This document shows, one piece after another, positions 1-6,679 of a stretch of 64,000 bases of DNA. The DNA is from Mucilaginibacter endophyticus (lineage in GTDB: Bacteria > Bacteroidota > Bacteroidia > Sphingobacteriales > Sphingobacteriaceae). A program made the position numbers and the translations under genes. Location: assembly GCF_003351025.1 (NCBI RefSeq), contig NZ_QPCG01000004.1, positions 372,001 to 436,000 on the forward strand. Reading direction: 5' to 3'. The notes below the pieces were generated by a model. It made no database searches and had not been told where the DNA came from. It saw only the letters and a list, made by a program, of their open reading frames with translations. Each line of letters opens with the position of its first letter. Position 1 is the stretch's first letter.

Positions 1-1178
1 CCGGTGCTGGGGTAATTTCGGCCATAGGTAATACTGTGGCTCAAAACCTGCTGTCGCTTGAACAGGAAAAAACGGGCATTGCCCCTATCCAATACCTGGA
101 TTCAGAACACAAGGATGAATTTCCGGTTGGAGAAGTTAAACTAAGCAATGATGAGCTTGCGGAACTGTCGGGATTTAAACCCGGAATCAGCCGCACAGCT
201 ATGCTGAGTTTAATCTCCGCGCGGGAGGCTCTAACCGATGCAGGGATCGCCAATCTTGCAGGCTTAAGAACAGGCTTCATTTCTGCCAATACCGTTGGCG
301 GCATGGATAAAACCGAAGATTTTTTCAGGGATTTTTTAAGCGATAATGCCAAAGGCAGGTTACGCGACGTAGTTAACCACGAATGTGGAGCAGTTACCAA
401 TTTAGTTGCTGATCAACTGGGGATCCGGCATTATGTAAGTACCATCAGCACGGCATGTTCTTCATCGGCCAACGCCATTATGTACGGGGCAAGGCTCATC
501 AAAAATAACATGCTCGATGTGGTGATAGCCGGAGGCACCGATGCCCTAACCCGCTTTACACTGAATGGCTTCAATACCCTTATGATATTGGATAAGCAGC
601 CTTGCCAACCCTTTGATGCCAATCGCCGTGGCCTTAATCTTGGCGAGGGTGCAGGCTATGTGGTACTGATATCTGAGCGGATAGCGGCATCGCTTAAAAA
701 AGAATTGTATTGTACGTTAAGCGGTTATCACAATGCCAATGATGCTTATCATCAAACAGCATCATCGCCTACGGGAACAGGATCATTACTGGCAATGGAA
801 GGGGCATTAAAAAGAAGTGGTTTGCAACCTGCTGATATCGGTTATATTAATTTACACGGTACAGGCACACAAAATAATGATAGTTCGGAAGGGGCGGCTA
901 TCAGCAAGCTATTTGCAGGGCATAATCCAAAAATGAGCCCTACCAAAGCTTTTACCGGGCATACGCTTGGAGCCAGTGGCGGCATTGAAGCCGTATTTTC
1001 GGCATTGGCTGTGCAGCGCGGCTTGGTATACCCTAATCTGCGTTTTGAAACGCCTATGGAAGGATTTCCCTTTACGCCCGAAACCCGCTTTTCATCACAG
1101 CCGGAAATAAAACATGTACTGTCCAACTCGTTCGGATTTGGCGGTAATTGTTCATCATTAATATTTTCAAAATTATAG
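1..1178 (+). CDS. beta-ketoacyl-ACP synthase (KS-alpha type), 5' end cut by the window edge
   Basis: Condensing enzyme that extends an acyl carrier protein-bound chain with malonyl units. The reading frame is open from base 3 and encodes GAGVISAIGN, the usual extreme N-terminus of FabF-like ketosynthases, so the true start lies just before the window and the GTG at 36 is internal. The nucleophile is the Cys of STACSSS (codon 456-458). The two His motifs HGTGT (about base 855) and HTLGASGG (about base 960) complete the Cys-His-His triad. The next gene starts 3 bases after the stop and encodes a ketosynthase-like protein without the Cys, so the two probably form a KS/chain-length-factor heterodimer as in aryl polyene, flexirubin and type II polyketide clusters. 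The product class is inferred from neighbours. Confidence 0.93.
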   Translation, partial: GAGVISAIGNTVAQNLLSLEQEKTGIAPIQYLDSEHKDEFPVGEVKLSNDELAELSGFKPGISRTAMLSLISAREALTDAGIANLAGLRTGFISANTVGGMDKTEDFFRDFLSDNAKGRLRDVVNHECGAVTNLVADQLGIRHYVSTISTACSSSANAIMYGARLIKNNMLDVVIAGGTDALTRFTLNGFNTLMILDKQPCQPFDANRRGLNLGEGAGYVVLISERIAASLKKELYCTLSGYHNANDAYHQTASSPTGTGSLLAMEGALKRSGLQPADIGYINLHGTGTQNNDSSEGAAISKLFAGHNPKMSPTKAFTGHTLGASGGIEAVFSALAVQRGLVYPNLRFETPMEGFPFTPETRFSSQPEIKHVLSNSFGFGGNCSSLIFSKL

Positions 1179-1181
1179 GCG

Positions 1182-2231
1182 ATGTACATCAGGGCAGCAA
1201 GCAATATATCGCCACAAAATACCTTCGGCAATCAGCCGTTACTTCAGGAACTGGCCGAATACACCGGCGACAGGCTGAGCTGTATCGAACCGGATTATAA
1301 AGCCCTGATCGATCCCAAACTCATCCGCCGCATGAGCCGCATCATTAAAATGGGCGTAGCCGCCGGGATGGATTGTTTGCATCAAGCCGGGATCCAAATA
1401 CCCGATGCAATTATCACCGGAACCGCCTATGGCTGTTTGGAAGATACCAATACTTTCCTGAGTAAAATGGTGCAGCAAAACGAGGAAGCACTTGCCCCTA
1501 CCGCGTTCATCCAATCAACCCATAATACCATCAGCGCGCAGATAGCCCTGTTGCTCCAATGCCATCAGTATAACAATACATTTGTAAATGGCGGAGCATC
1601 ATTTGAAAATGCCCTGCTTGATGCCATGATGCTTTTGTACGAGGGAGAGGCCTCCAATGTATTGGTTGGCGGCATTGATGAAATCACCAATAACAGCCAC
1701 GCTATTTTAAAACGGATAGGCTTATATCGCAGTCAACCGGTATCAAACTTTGAACTGTTTAATACTCCGGGCAAGGGGACAATGGCTGGCGAAGGTTCGG
1801 CGTTTTTTATGTTAAGTAAGGATGCTTCCGATGCCGATTGGGCTAAAATTGATGGTGTATCCAGCTTTTATAAACCTCGCAATACTGCTGAAATAAAGCA
1901 ACAGATCAGCATCTTTTTGCAAAGCCAAAACACCAATGTCCATGAGATAGACCTGGTAATAACCGGCAATAACGGGGATTTAAGAAATGATGCCCTTTAC
2001 GGACAATTGCAGCAATATGATTTTGCGAATGTGCCCGCGATTAATTACAAAGCCCTCTGTGGCGAATACCCAACCTCTTCCGCATTTGCAATGTGGCTGG
2101 CGGCTCATGAAATTAAAAATGGAACCTGTTCATTTGTACCAGAAAGCGAAGAAATTCCGTTAAAGAAAGTGCTCATTTATAACCACTATGAAAATATCCA
2201 CCACTCGTTAATCCTGCTTTCGGCATGCTAA
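1182..2231 (+). CDS. ketosynthase-like chain length factor (KS-beta) protein
   Basis: 349-residue protein with the thiolase-like ketosynthase fold: TGTAYGCLED near residues 79-88 and QSTHNTISAQ near 111-120. Where an active synthase has its catalytic Cys, this protein reads NGGASFENA (about 136-144), so it should not form the acyl-enzyme. In type II systems such Cys-less partners set chain length and bind the catalytic subunit. Its place directly behind an intact ketosynthase supports that role. It overlaps the following deacetylase gene by 7 bases, so translation is probably coupled. The family is fairly certain; the heterodimer is inferred. Confidence 0.85.
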   Translation: MYIRAASNISPQNTFGNQPLLQELAEYTGDRLSCIEPDYKALIDPKLIRRMSRIIKMGVAAGMDCLHQAGIQIPDAIITGTAYGCLEDTNTFLSKMVQQNEEALAPTAFIQSTHNTISAQIALLLQCHQYNNTFVNGGASFENALLDAMMLLYEGEASNVLVGGIDEITNNSHAILKRIGLYRSQPVSNFELFNTPGKGTMAGEGSAFFMLSKDASDADWAKIDGVSSFYKPRNTAEIKQQISIFLQSQNTNVHEIDLVITGNNGDLRNDALYGQLQQYDFANVPAINYKALCGEYPTSSAFAMWLAAHEIKNGTCSFVPESEEIPLKKVLIYNHYENIHHSLILLSAC

Positions 2232-2998
2232 ACTTCAGGAATACCAATATCCTTTTTATTGGCCTGCTGGGGTTAATAATCTGGCAGCACATTACCGAAG
2301 GGGTATCATGGTGGAGTTACCCGGTGCTGATCTTTGTTTACTCGCTGATATTGTTTTATGGATGCTATTACATCGGCTCCAACTTTTTTATGCGGGTGAT
2401 GTGTTCGCTTAAAACAAACAAAAAAATCATTGCCATTACTTTCGATGACGGGCCAGATGCCGTGGCTACCCCTCAGATCCTGGATATTTTAAAACAGTAT
2501 AACACCCCTGCAGCGTTCTTCTGTATTGGTAACAGGATCCAGGGCAATGAAGCTATTGTAAAACAAATTCACGAACAGGGGCATATTATCGGCAACCATA
2601 GTTTTTCACACCATTTCTGGTTCGATCTGTTTTCAGCGGTCAAAATGCAGGATGATCTGCTTCAGGCCAACCAGCTGGTCAGGCAGACTATTAATTTAAG
2701 CCCGCTATTGTTCAGGCCTCCTTATGGAGTGATCAACCCCAACCTTAAAAAAGCAATTTTAAGAAGCAGGGCGATACCTATTGGCTGGAGCGTACGATCA
2801 ATGGACACCGTTATTAGTGATCCTGAAAAACTGTTAAAAAAGATCACCCGCCGCTTAAACCCCGGCGCAATTTTCCTGTTTCATGATACGGGAGCCGCAA
2901 CAATTTTGGTATTGCCCCTGTTTATTGAACAGGCCAAAGCAAAGGGCTACGAGATAGTGCGGCTGGATAAAATGCTAAATTTACAGGCTTATGTGTAG
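2225..2998 (+). CDS. membrane-anchored polysaccharide deacetylase (NodB/CE4 family)
   Basis: 257 residues. Two hydrophobic segments near the N-terminus (about 9-24 and 32-50) anchor a NodB homology domain outside the inner membrane. The CE4 motifs are all visible: TFDDGPD (72-78, catalytic base and metal Asp), HSFSHH (125-130, two metal His), RPPYG (164-168) and LFHDTG near the C-terminus. The family removes N- or O-acetyl groups from glycans. In this operon it may act on a glycan or on a conjugate of the polyene, which cannot be read from the sequence. It overlaps both neighbours by 7-8 bases. Confidence 0.9.
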   Translation: MLNFRNTNILFIGLLGLIIWQHITEGVSWWSYPVLIFVYSLILFYGCYYIGSNFFMRVMCSLKTNKKIIAITFDDGPDAVATPQILDILKQYNTPAAFFCIGNRIQGNEAIVKQIHEQGHIIGNHSFSHHFWFDLFSAVKMQDDLLQANQLVRQTINLSPLLFRPPYGVINPNLKKAILRSRAIPIGWSVRSMDTVISDPEKLLKKITRRLNPGAIFLFHDTGAATILVLPLFIEQAKAKGYEIVRLDKMLNLQAYV

Positions 2999-3791
2999 AT
3001 TGATTTTTATTGAAGAAAATATAAAAGATGTTGAATTTGGGGCTGTGCGATTCCCTCCCCTGGGAGGGTGTAGGGAGGGGTTTGATCCGCGTTTAACCCC
3101 TACCTCCTCCTTCCCCAAGGAAGGAATCGCACGTCCCGTCGCACATTTAACATTCTATAAATTATTGCTATTTTTTTGTATCGTGTTTGGCTCAGCCATC
3201 ACCGCCCAGGCTCAACACGCAGGCTATACCCAACTCTCCGATCTCACCAAATTCAAACAGCAGTTTGCCGAAGTAGCAGCGAAAACCAACAGTATCAAAA
3301 GCGATTTCACTCAGGAAAAAAACCTGAGCATGCTTTCGGAAAAGATCACTTCAAAAGGAAAATTCTGGTACCGCAAGCCCAATATGCTGCGGATGGAATA
3401 TACCCAACCATTCAACTACCTCATGATCCTGAATAAGGATAATGTATACATTAGAGACGGTCAAAAGGAAAACAAGGTATCCACCCGTTCAAATAAAGTT
3501 TTTAAACAGATCAACAAAATTGTGGTCGACTGCATCCAGGGCACAGCCCTTAACAGCGGCGATTTTAAATCGGCAGTTTATGAAAACAAGGGCACCTACC
3601 TGGTTTCACTTTCGCCGGTTAACAAACAACTGAGCGATTTTTTTAAAACCATTGAGATCACCGTAGACAAAAAAGATTATTCGGTAAACACCATCGAAAT
3701 GCTGGAAAGTTCGGGCGATAGCACCATCCTGCATTTTACTAATAAAGAGATCAATGCCAATATTCCGGACGCGCTTTTTGCTATTAAGTAG
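2991..3791 (+). CDS. LolA-like outer membrane lipoprotein carrier protein, N-terminus disrupted by an in-frame repeat
   Basis: The C-terminal 210 or so residues form a periplasmic LolA-like domain (FTQEKNLSML, GKFWYRKPNMLRMEY, MLESSGDSTI), the type found in aryl polyene clusters and thought to carry lipid-like cargo across the periplasm. A signal peptide is evident (KLLLFFCIVFGSAITAQAQ, about bases 3159-3215) but sits some 55 residues inside the frame opened by ATG 2991. The codons between come largely from an 84-base palindromic repeat (3047-3130) that keeps the frame. ATG 2991 overlaps the deacetylase stop in the coupled style of this operon. A TTG at 3165 is the alternative start that would put the signal peptide first. 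The start is therefore uncertain; the domain call is good. Confidence 0.82.
   Translation: MCRLIFIEENIKDVEFGAVRFPPLGGCREGFDPRLTPTSSFPKEGIARPVAHLTFYKLLLFFCIVFGSAITAQAQHAGYTQLSDLTKFKQQFAEVAAKTNSIKSDFTQEKNLSMLSEKITSKGKFWYRKPNMLRMEYTQPFNYLMILNKDNVYIRDGQKENKVSTRSNKVFKQINKIVVDCIQGTALNSGDFKSAVYENKGTYLVSLSPVNKQLSDFFKTIEITVDKKDYSVNTIEMLESSGDSTILHFTNKEINANIPDALFAIK
3047..3130. repeat. palindromic repeat family A, copy 1 (inside the LolA-like frame)
   Basis: The outer arms GCGATTCC and GGAATCGC flank CCCTCCC/GGGAGGG-type inner arms. It is the same element as at 4765-4889, 14337-14462 and 28250-28367, in a shortened form. Its length (84 bases) is a multiple of three and it contains no stop in the LolA-like frame. 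Confidence 0.85.
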
Positions 3792-4389
3792 TTGCCTGCT
3801 CGTACTGGCCGGCTGCTCATCGGTTTACAAAAACCTGAAACCGGCAGAGGGTAACGTACGTGAGATCAAGAAATTCGCGCCCGATTTCACCAACGTACTT
3901 TATAAAACCGAGGTAGATGTTGTAGGCGGTCACCATTTGAGCGGACTGCTACTTATTAAAACCCTGCCCGATAAAAGCGTACGCATGGTATTCAGTAATG
4001 AGATGGGTTTTAAGTTTTTTGATTTCGAATTTAAACCCGATGGAGGGTTTAAGGTATATTATATCATTAAACAAATGGATAAGCGCCCGGTGATCGTCAC
4101 CCTGCAAAAAGATTTTGAACTGGTGATGATGCGTAAACAAAACCCCGAAACAGGTTATATGCGCCAGGATAATAGCTTCCTGTACTATGTTTTCCCGCAG
4201 GAAAAAGGCGCTAATTATTACATTACCAACCAAGCAGGAACAGAGCTTATCCGTATCGAGCGCTCATCCGACAGGAAACCGGTAGTGCAGGCCATTATGC
4301 ATAATTTTCACGATGGCATTCCTGATACCATAGGTATCAGCCATAAAAACTTTAAATTTAATATTGGCCTAAAACGCCTAAAACGATAA
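3754..4389 (+). CDS. lipoprotein of the polyene cluster, function unknown
   Basis: 211 residues with a signal sequence ending in a lipobox (LAGC, Cys21), so it should be lipidated and probably sorted to the outer membrane. The rest has no motif I recognise with certainty. Alternating hydrophobic stretches (FFDFEFKPDGGFKVYYI, SFLYYVFP) suggest an open beta-barrel like LolB or DUF3261 lipoproteins. A LolA-like carrier followed by a LolB-like receptor would make sense, but that is inference. It overlaps the preceding gene by 38 bases and the next gene by one base (TAATG). Confidence 0.78.
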   Translation: MPIFRTRFLLLSSCLLVLAGCSSVYKNLKPAEGNVREIKKFAPDFTNVLYKTEVDVVGGHHLSGLLLIKTLPDKSVRMVFSNEMGFKFFDFEFKPDGGFKVYYIIKQMDKRPVIVTLQKDFELVMMRKQNPETGYMRQDNSFLYYVFPQEKGANYYITNQAGTELIRIERSSDRKPVVQAIMHNFHDGIPDTIGISHKNFKFNIGLKRLKR

Positions 4390-4748
4390 TGCTCAAGGAT
4401 ACTTTTTTTACTTTCAGCCCCCCTGAAATTGATGGCAATTTGCTTAAAACCACCATTACCCTTAACCCAACGCATGATATTTTTAAAGGGCATTTTCCGG
4501 GCAACCCTGTTGTGCCAGGTGTTTGCATGATGCAGATGATCAAAGAGGTATTGGAGAGCTATTTAAGTAAAAAGCTGAAGCTTGTTAAAGCTGATAATAT
4601 CAAGTTTCTATCGTTCATTGATCCTAATCAACATGGGCAGGTTGGATTACAGGTTAAGATGAGCGTGGTTAATGAACAGGTTAAAACCGATGCGCAACTG
4701 GTAAATGAAGAGGTTGTGTTTTTGAAGTTTAAGGGAATTTTTCAATAG
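4389..4748 (+). CDS. hotdog-fold 3-hydroxyacyl-ACP dehydratase-like protein (FabZ/ApeP type)
   Basis: 119 residues, near the size of single-hotdog dehydratases. The family motif is clear: HDIFKGHFPGNPVVPG (29-44), with His35 matching the FabZ catalytic His. The acidic residue usually found a few positions after PG is Gln49 here (PGVCMMQMI), so activity is uncertain; it may be a divergent dehydratase or thioesterase-like subunit. It is the last gene of the overlapped operon. In a polyene pathway dehydration after each ketoreduction creates the conjugated double bonds. A repeat follows at once and no strong intrinsic terminator is seen. Confidence 0.85.
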   Translation: MLKDTFFTFSPPEIDGNLLKTTITLNPTHDIFKGHFPGNPVVPGVCMMQMIKEVLESYLSKKLKLVKADNIKFLSFIDPNQHGQVGLQVKMSVVNEQVKTDAQLVNEEVVFLKFKGIFQ

Positions 4749-4764
4749 AAATATGCCATTCCTT

Positions 4765-4889
4765 AATTCCCTCCTCGGGGAGGGCTGCGAAGGAAACGAG
4801 TAGTGGCAGGGAGGGGTTTATCCAACTTCTTTATCGAATAAGCATGTTGAAGAAACCCCTCCCTACACCCTACCAGGGGAGGGAATCGC
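4765..4889. repeat. palindromic repeat family A, copy 2
   Basis: The left arm contains AATTCCCTCC and GGGGAGGG; the right arm contains AAACCCCTCCCTACACCC and GGGGAGGGAATCGC. It lies downstream of the polyene operon and between converging transcription units. Confidence 0.85.
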
Positions 4890-4923
4890 ACATCCCCCCG
4901 CTCTCGTTGGCTAATGTTAACTA

Positions 4924-5520
4924 TTAATTCTGTGCAACCGCTTTAGCGCTTTTACCTAACCTGATAGCCGCTAATAAATAATAAAAAGCGCCAAAGGCCG
5001 AATATCCTGCCAAATTCACAATACCCATATTAGGCGAATGTGCCATGGCGATAAATGATATACCGGCAAGCATGGATTGGCCGCCGCTTAATATCATTGG
5101 CCATTGGCCGCCAAATTCTTTCCGTCTTTTTAAGCCCAATACCAATTGGATCAAGCCAGTTAATAAGGCCCAGGCCCCAAATACAATTAAGGCCGCAGGT
5201 ACGCCTTTGGTTATAGCAAAACCCACTGCCAAGGTGGTGACAATACTGATGGCGGCGTTAACATACTGTGGCGTTACAGATGTTCCATTACCCTTATTAG
5301 CGCGAATATCGAGGAATGTACCTACAACATCCCACAGCGGATAGATCACGAGCAGTACAACTGCCGCGGTGTAAGATGTTTTAGCCAATAAGGATACCAA
5401 TAATACCCAGGTAACAGAAAATGCTACCCTGATAAAATAAAGTTTGCGCAGCTCGCGCGCTGTATTAGCCGCGGCTGATGTTTCTATGATCAATGTTTTA
5501 TTTGCTGACATGGTTTTCAA
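4924..5520 (-). CDS. DUF308/HdeD-like integral membrane protein
   Basis: 198 residues with about six hydrophobic segments (for example VAFSVTWVLLVSLLA, AAVVLLVIYPLWDVVG, AALIVFGAWALLTGLIQLVLG), the layout of DUF308 proteins. A second Met three codons downstream (MSANK) is an equally good start. Nothing catalytic is visible. It lies downstream of, and on the same strand as, a Crp-family regulator. A palindrome upstream of its start (5575-5592) recurs upstream of the regulator, so the regulator very likely controls it. Physiological role unknown. Confidence 0.8.
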   Translation of the reverse strand: MKTMSANKTLIIETSAAANTARELRKLYFIRVAFSVTWVLLVSLLAKTSYTAAVVLLVIYPLWDVVGTFLDIRANKGNGTSVTPQYVNAAISIVTTLAVGFAITKGVPAALIVFGAWALLTGLIQLVLGLKRRKEFGGQWPMILSGGQSMLAGISFIAMAHSPNMGIVNLAGYSAFGAFYYLLAAIRLGKSAKAVAQN

Positions 5521-5574
5521 TATTTATTTCGTTTTGTTTGACGAAGCAAAGTTGGGCACAAAACGAGGCAGTAA

Positions 5575-5592
5575 TTTTCACCTGGGTGAAAA
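5575..5592. promoter_or_regulatory. operator-like palindrome upstream of the DUF308 gene
   Basis: TTTTCACC-TG-GGTGAAAA has perfect 8-base arms. It sits within a longer block shared with 6275-6292: GGCACAAAA begins exactly 20 bases before the palindrome in both places and CAGTAA directly precedes it. This is a Crp-like two-fold symmetric site, and the encoded Crp-family regulator next door is the obvious ligand. The sense of control (activation or repression) cannot be told because the promoter boxes are ambiguous. Confidence 0.7.
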
Positions 5593-5625
5593 CTACAGAC
5601 GGCATTTGTCAGCAGAGTTTCGTTT

Positions 5626-6222
5626 TTAGGGCTTTTGCTGCGATAGCCGCTTTTTGATGCGGGTAAGCGACGGGTTTTTGATGCCCAGGTAGGATGAAAT
5701 GTGATATGCAGGAATACGGCTTACAATATTGGGGTGCTGTGTTATCATTTTTAAATAACGTTCTTCAGCCGTATTGAACATAAATTCTTCGGTACGAGCC
5801 TGGGATTGGTTAAAGAATAATTCGGCTATCAGGCGACCGAAGCGTGGCCAGCCGGTTGGCGTGCCATAAAGATACTGCAGGTCGTTGTAGTTGATGGATA
5901 TGATCTCGGCATCTTCCATAGCCTGGATATAATAAGCGCAGGGATACTGATTGACAAAACTCCGGAAGGATACCAGGAACTGCCGCTCGGAGAAAAAGTA
6001 GATATTTTTTTCTTCCTGCGTTTCGGGATGCACATAGTAGATCCGGAACAGGCCTTTGGTGATCAGCGCCAGATCGGTACATACAATGTTCTGCATGTTA
6101 AAAAAATCGCTCTTCTCAATTTTACGGGTGCGCCAGTAAGGCAAACTAACGTTGACATCGTTTGCCGATAGCTCGGCAAACTTGCCAAGCAAATCGTTCA
6201 ATACTTCCTGTTTTGATTCCAT
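5626..6222 (-). CDS. Crp/Fnr family transcriptional regulator
   Basis: 198 residues. The N-terminal part is a cyclic-nucleotide-binding-like beta-roll (LALITKGLFRIYYV, EKNIYFFSERQFLVSF, DAEIISINYNDL). The C-terminal part is a winged helix (SRIPAYHISSYLGIKNPSLTRIKKRL) of the type common in Bacteroidota, where many members act on one neighbouring gene. No Cys cluster for an Fe-S centre is present, so it is not an oxygen sensor of the Fnr kind. The effector is unknown. A related palindrome upstream of both this gene and the DUF308 gene suggests autoregulation plus control of the membrane protein. Confidence 0.9.
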   Translation of the reverse strand: MESKQEVLNDLLGKFAELSANDVNVSLPYWRTRKIEKSDFFNMQNIVCTDLALITKGLFRIYYVHPETQEEKNIYFFSERQFLVSFRSFVNQYPCAYYIQAMEDAEIISINYNDLQYLYGTPTGWPRFGRLIAELFFNQSQARTEEFMFNTAEERYLKMITQHPNIVSRIPAYHISSYLGIKNPSLTRIKKRLSQQKP

Positions 6223-6274
6223 ACTGTTAACAAAGCGTAATCATTCCAAATATCGGCACAAAAAACCACAGTAA

Positions 6275-6292
6275 TTTTCACCAGGGTTAATA
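6275..6292. promoter_or_regulatory. second, imperfect copy of the Crp-type palindrome, upstream of the regulator gene
   Basis: TTTTCACC-AG-GGTTAATA matches the site at 5575-5592 with two changes in the right arm. The same flanking GGCACAAAA and CAGTAA are at the same distances. This supports autoregulation of the Crp-family gene. Confidence 0.62.
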
Positions 6293-6391
6293 ACATCAGG
6301 TTTTATTTTCTTATTTTACAATCAAACTAAATTGAACAAAAAACAATCACGTAATCAATCAATATCATGAAGAATATAAATACATCTCCCC

Positions 6392-6565
6392 ATGTTAGTG
6401 AGTTTGATAGAGATAACCCTCTTCCTGGCAGCTATTATCCTGGCCGTGTCGGGTCCTCGAAAAAGCAAAAAGAAAAGTAATAACCTCCATTCGGATGCCC
6501 TTTTGCGCTCCGAATATCACGTAACCGAAAGTGGGGGATTGGAACATGTAAAAAGCGAAATCTAA
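6392..6565 (+). CDS. small single-pass membrane protein, 57 residues (predicted)
   Basis: An open frame from ATG 6392 encodes one hydrophobic segment (residues 2-20, LVSLIEITLFLAAIILAVS) followed by a basic stop-transfer patch (RKSKKK) and a polar tail ending HVKSEI. It is followed by a clear intrinsic terminator at 6609-6640, which supports a transcribed unit. An overlapping 37-residue frame from ATG 6367 is also open, but its product is featureless. No family recognised. Confidence 0.4.
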   Translation: MLVSLIEITLFLAAIILAVSGPRKSKKKSNNLHSDALLRSEYHVTESGGLEHVKSEI

Positions 6566-6608
6566 TACAAGGCCAAGCCTCCGGAAACATATCTAAAAAT
6601 AAAATAGA

Positions 6609-6640
6609 GCCGTCGCTAAACAATTAGCGGCGGTTTTTTA
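6609..6640 (+). terminator. intrinsic terminator after the small membrane protein gene
   Basis: GCCGTCGCTA and TAGCGGCGGT form a stem with a short A-rich loop, followed by a run of T. Confidence 0.75.
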
Positions 6641-6679
6641 TTTATTTTACAAACATTATAAACCACAACCTGCCCCCGT

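Noticed and set aside
6367..6480. A 37-residue frame overlapping the small membrane protein
   Set aside because: The product is polar and featureless, while the other frame has a membrane segment and basic stop-transfer patch; kept only as an alternative.
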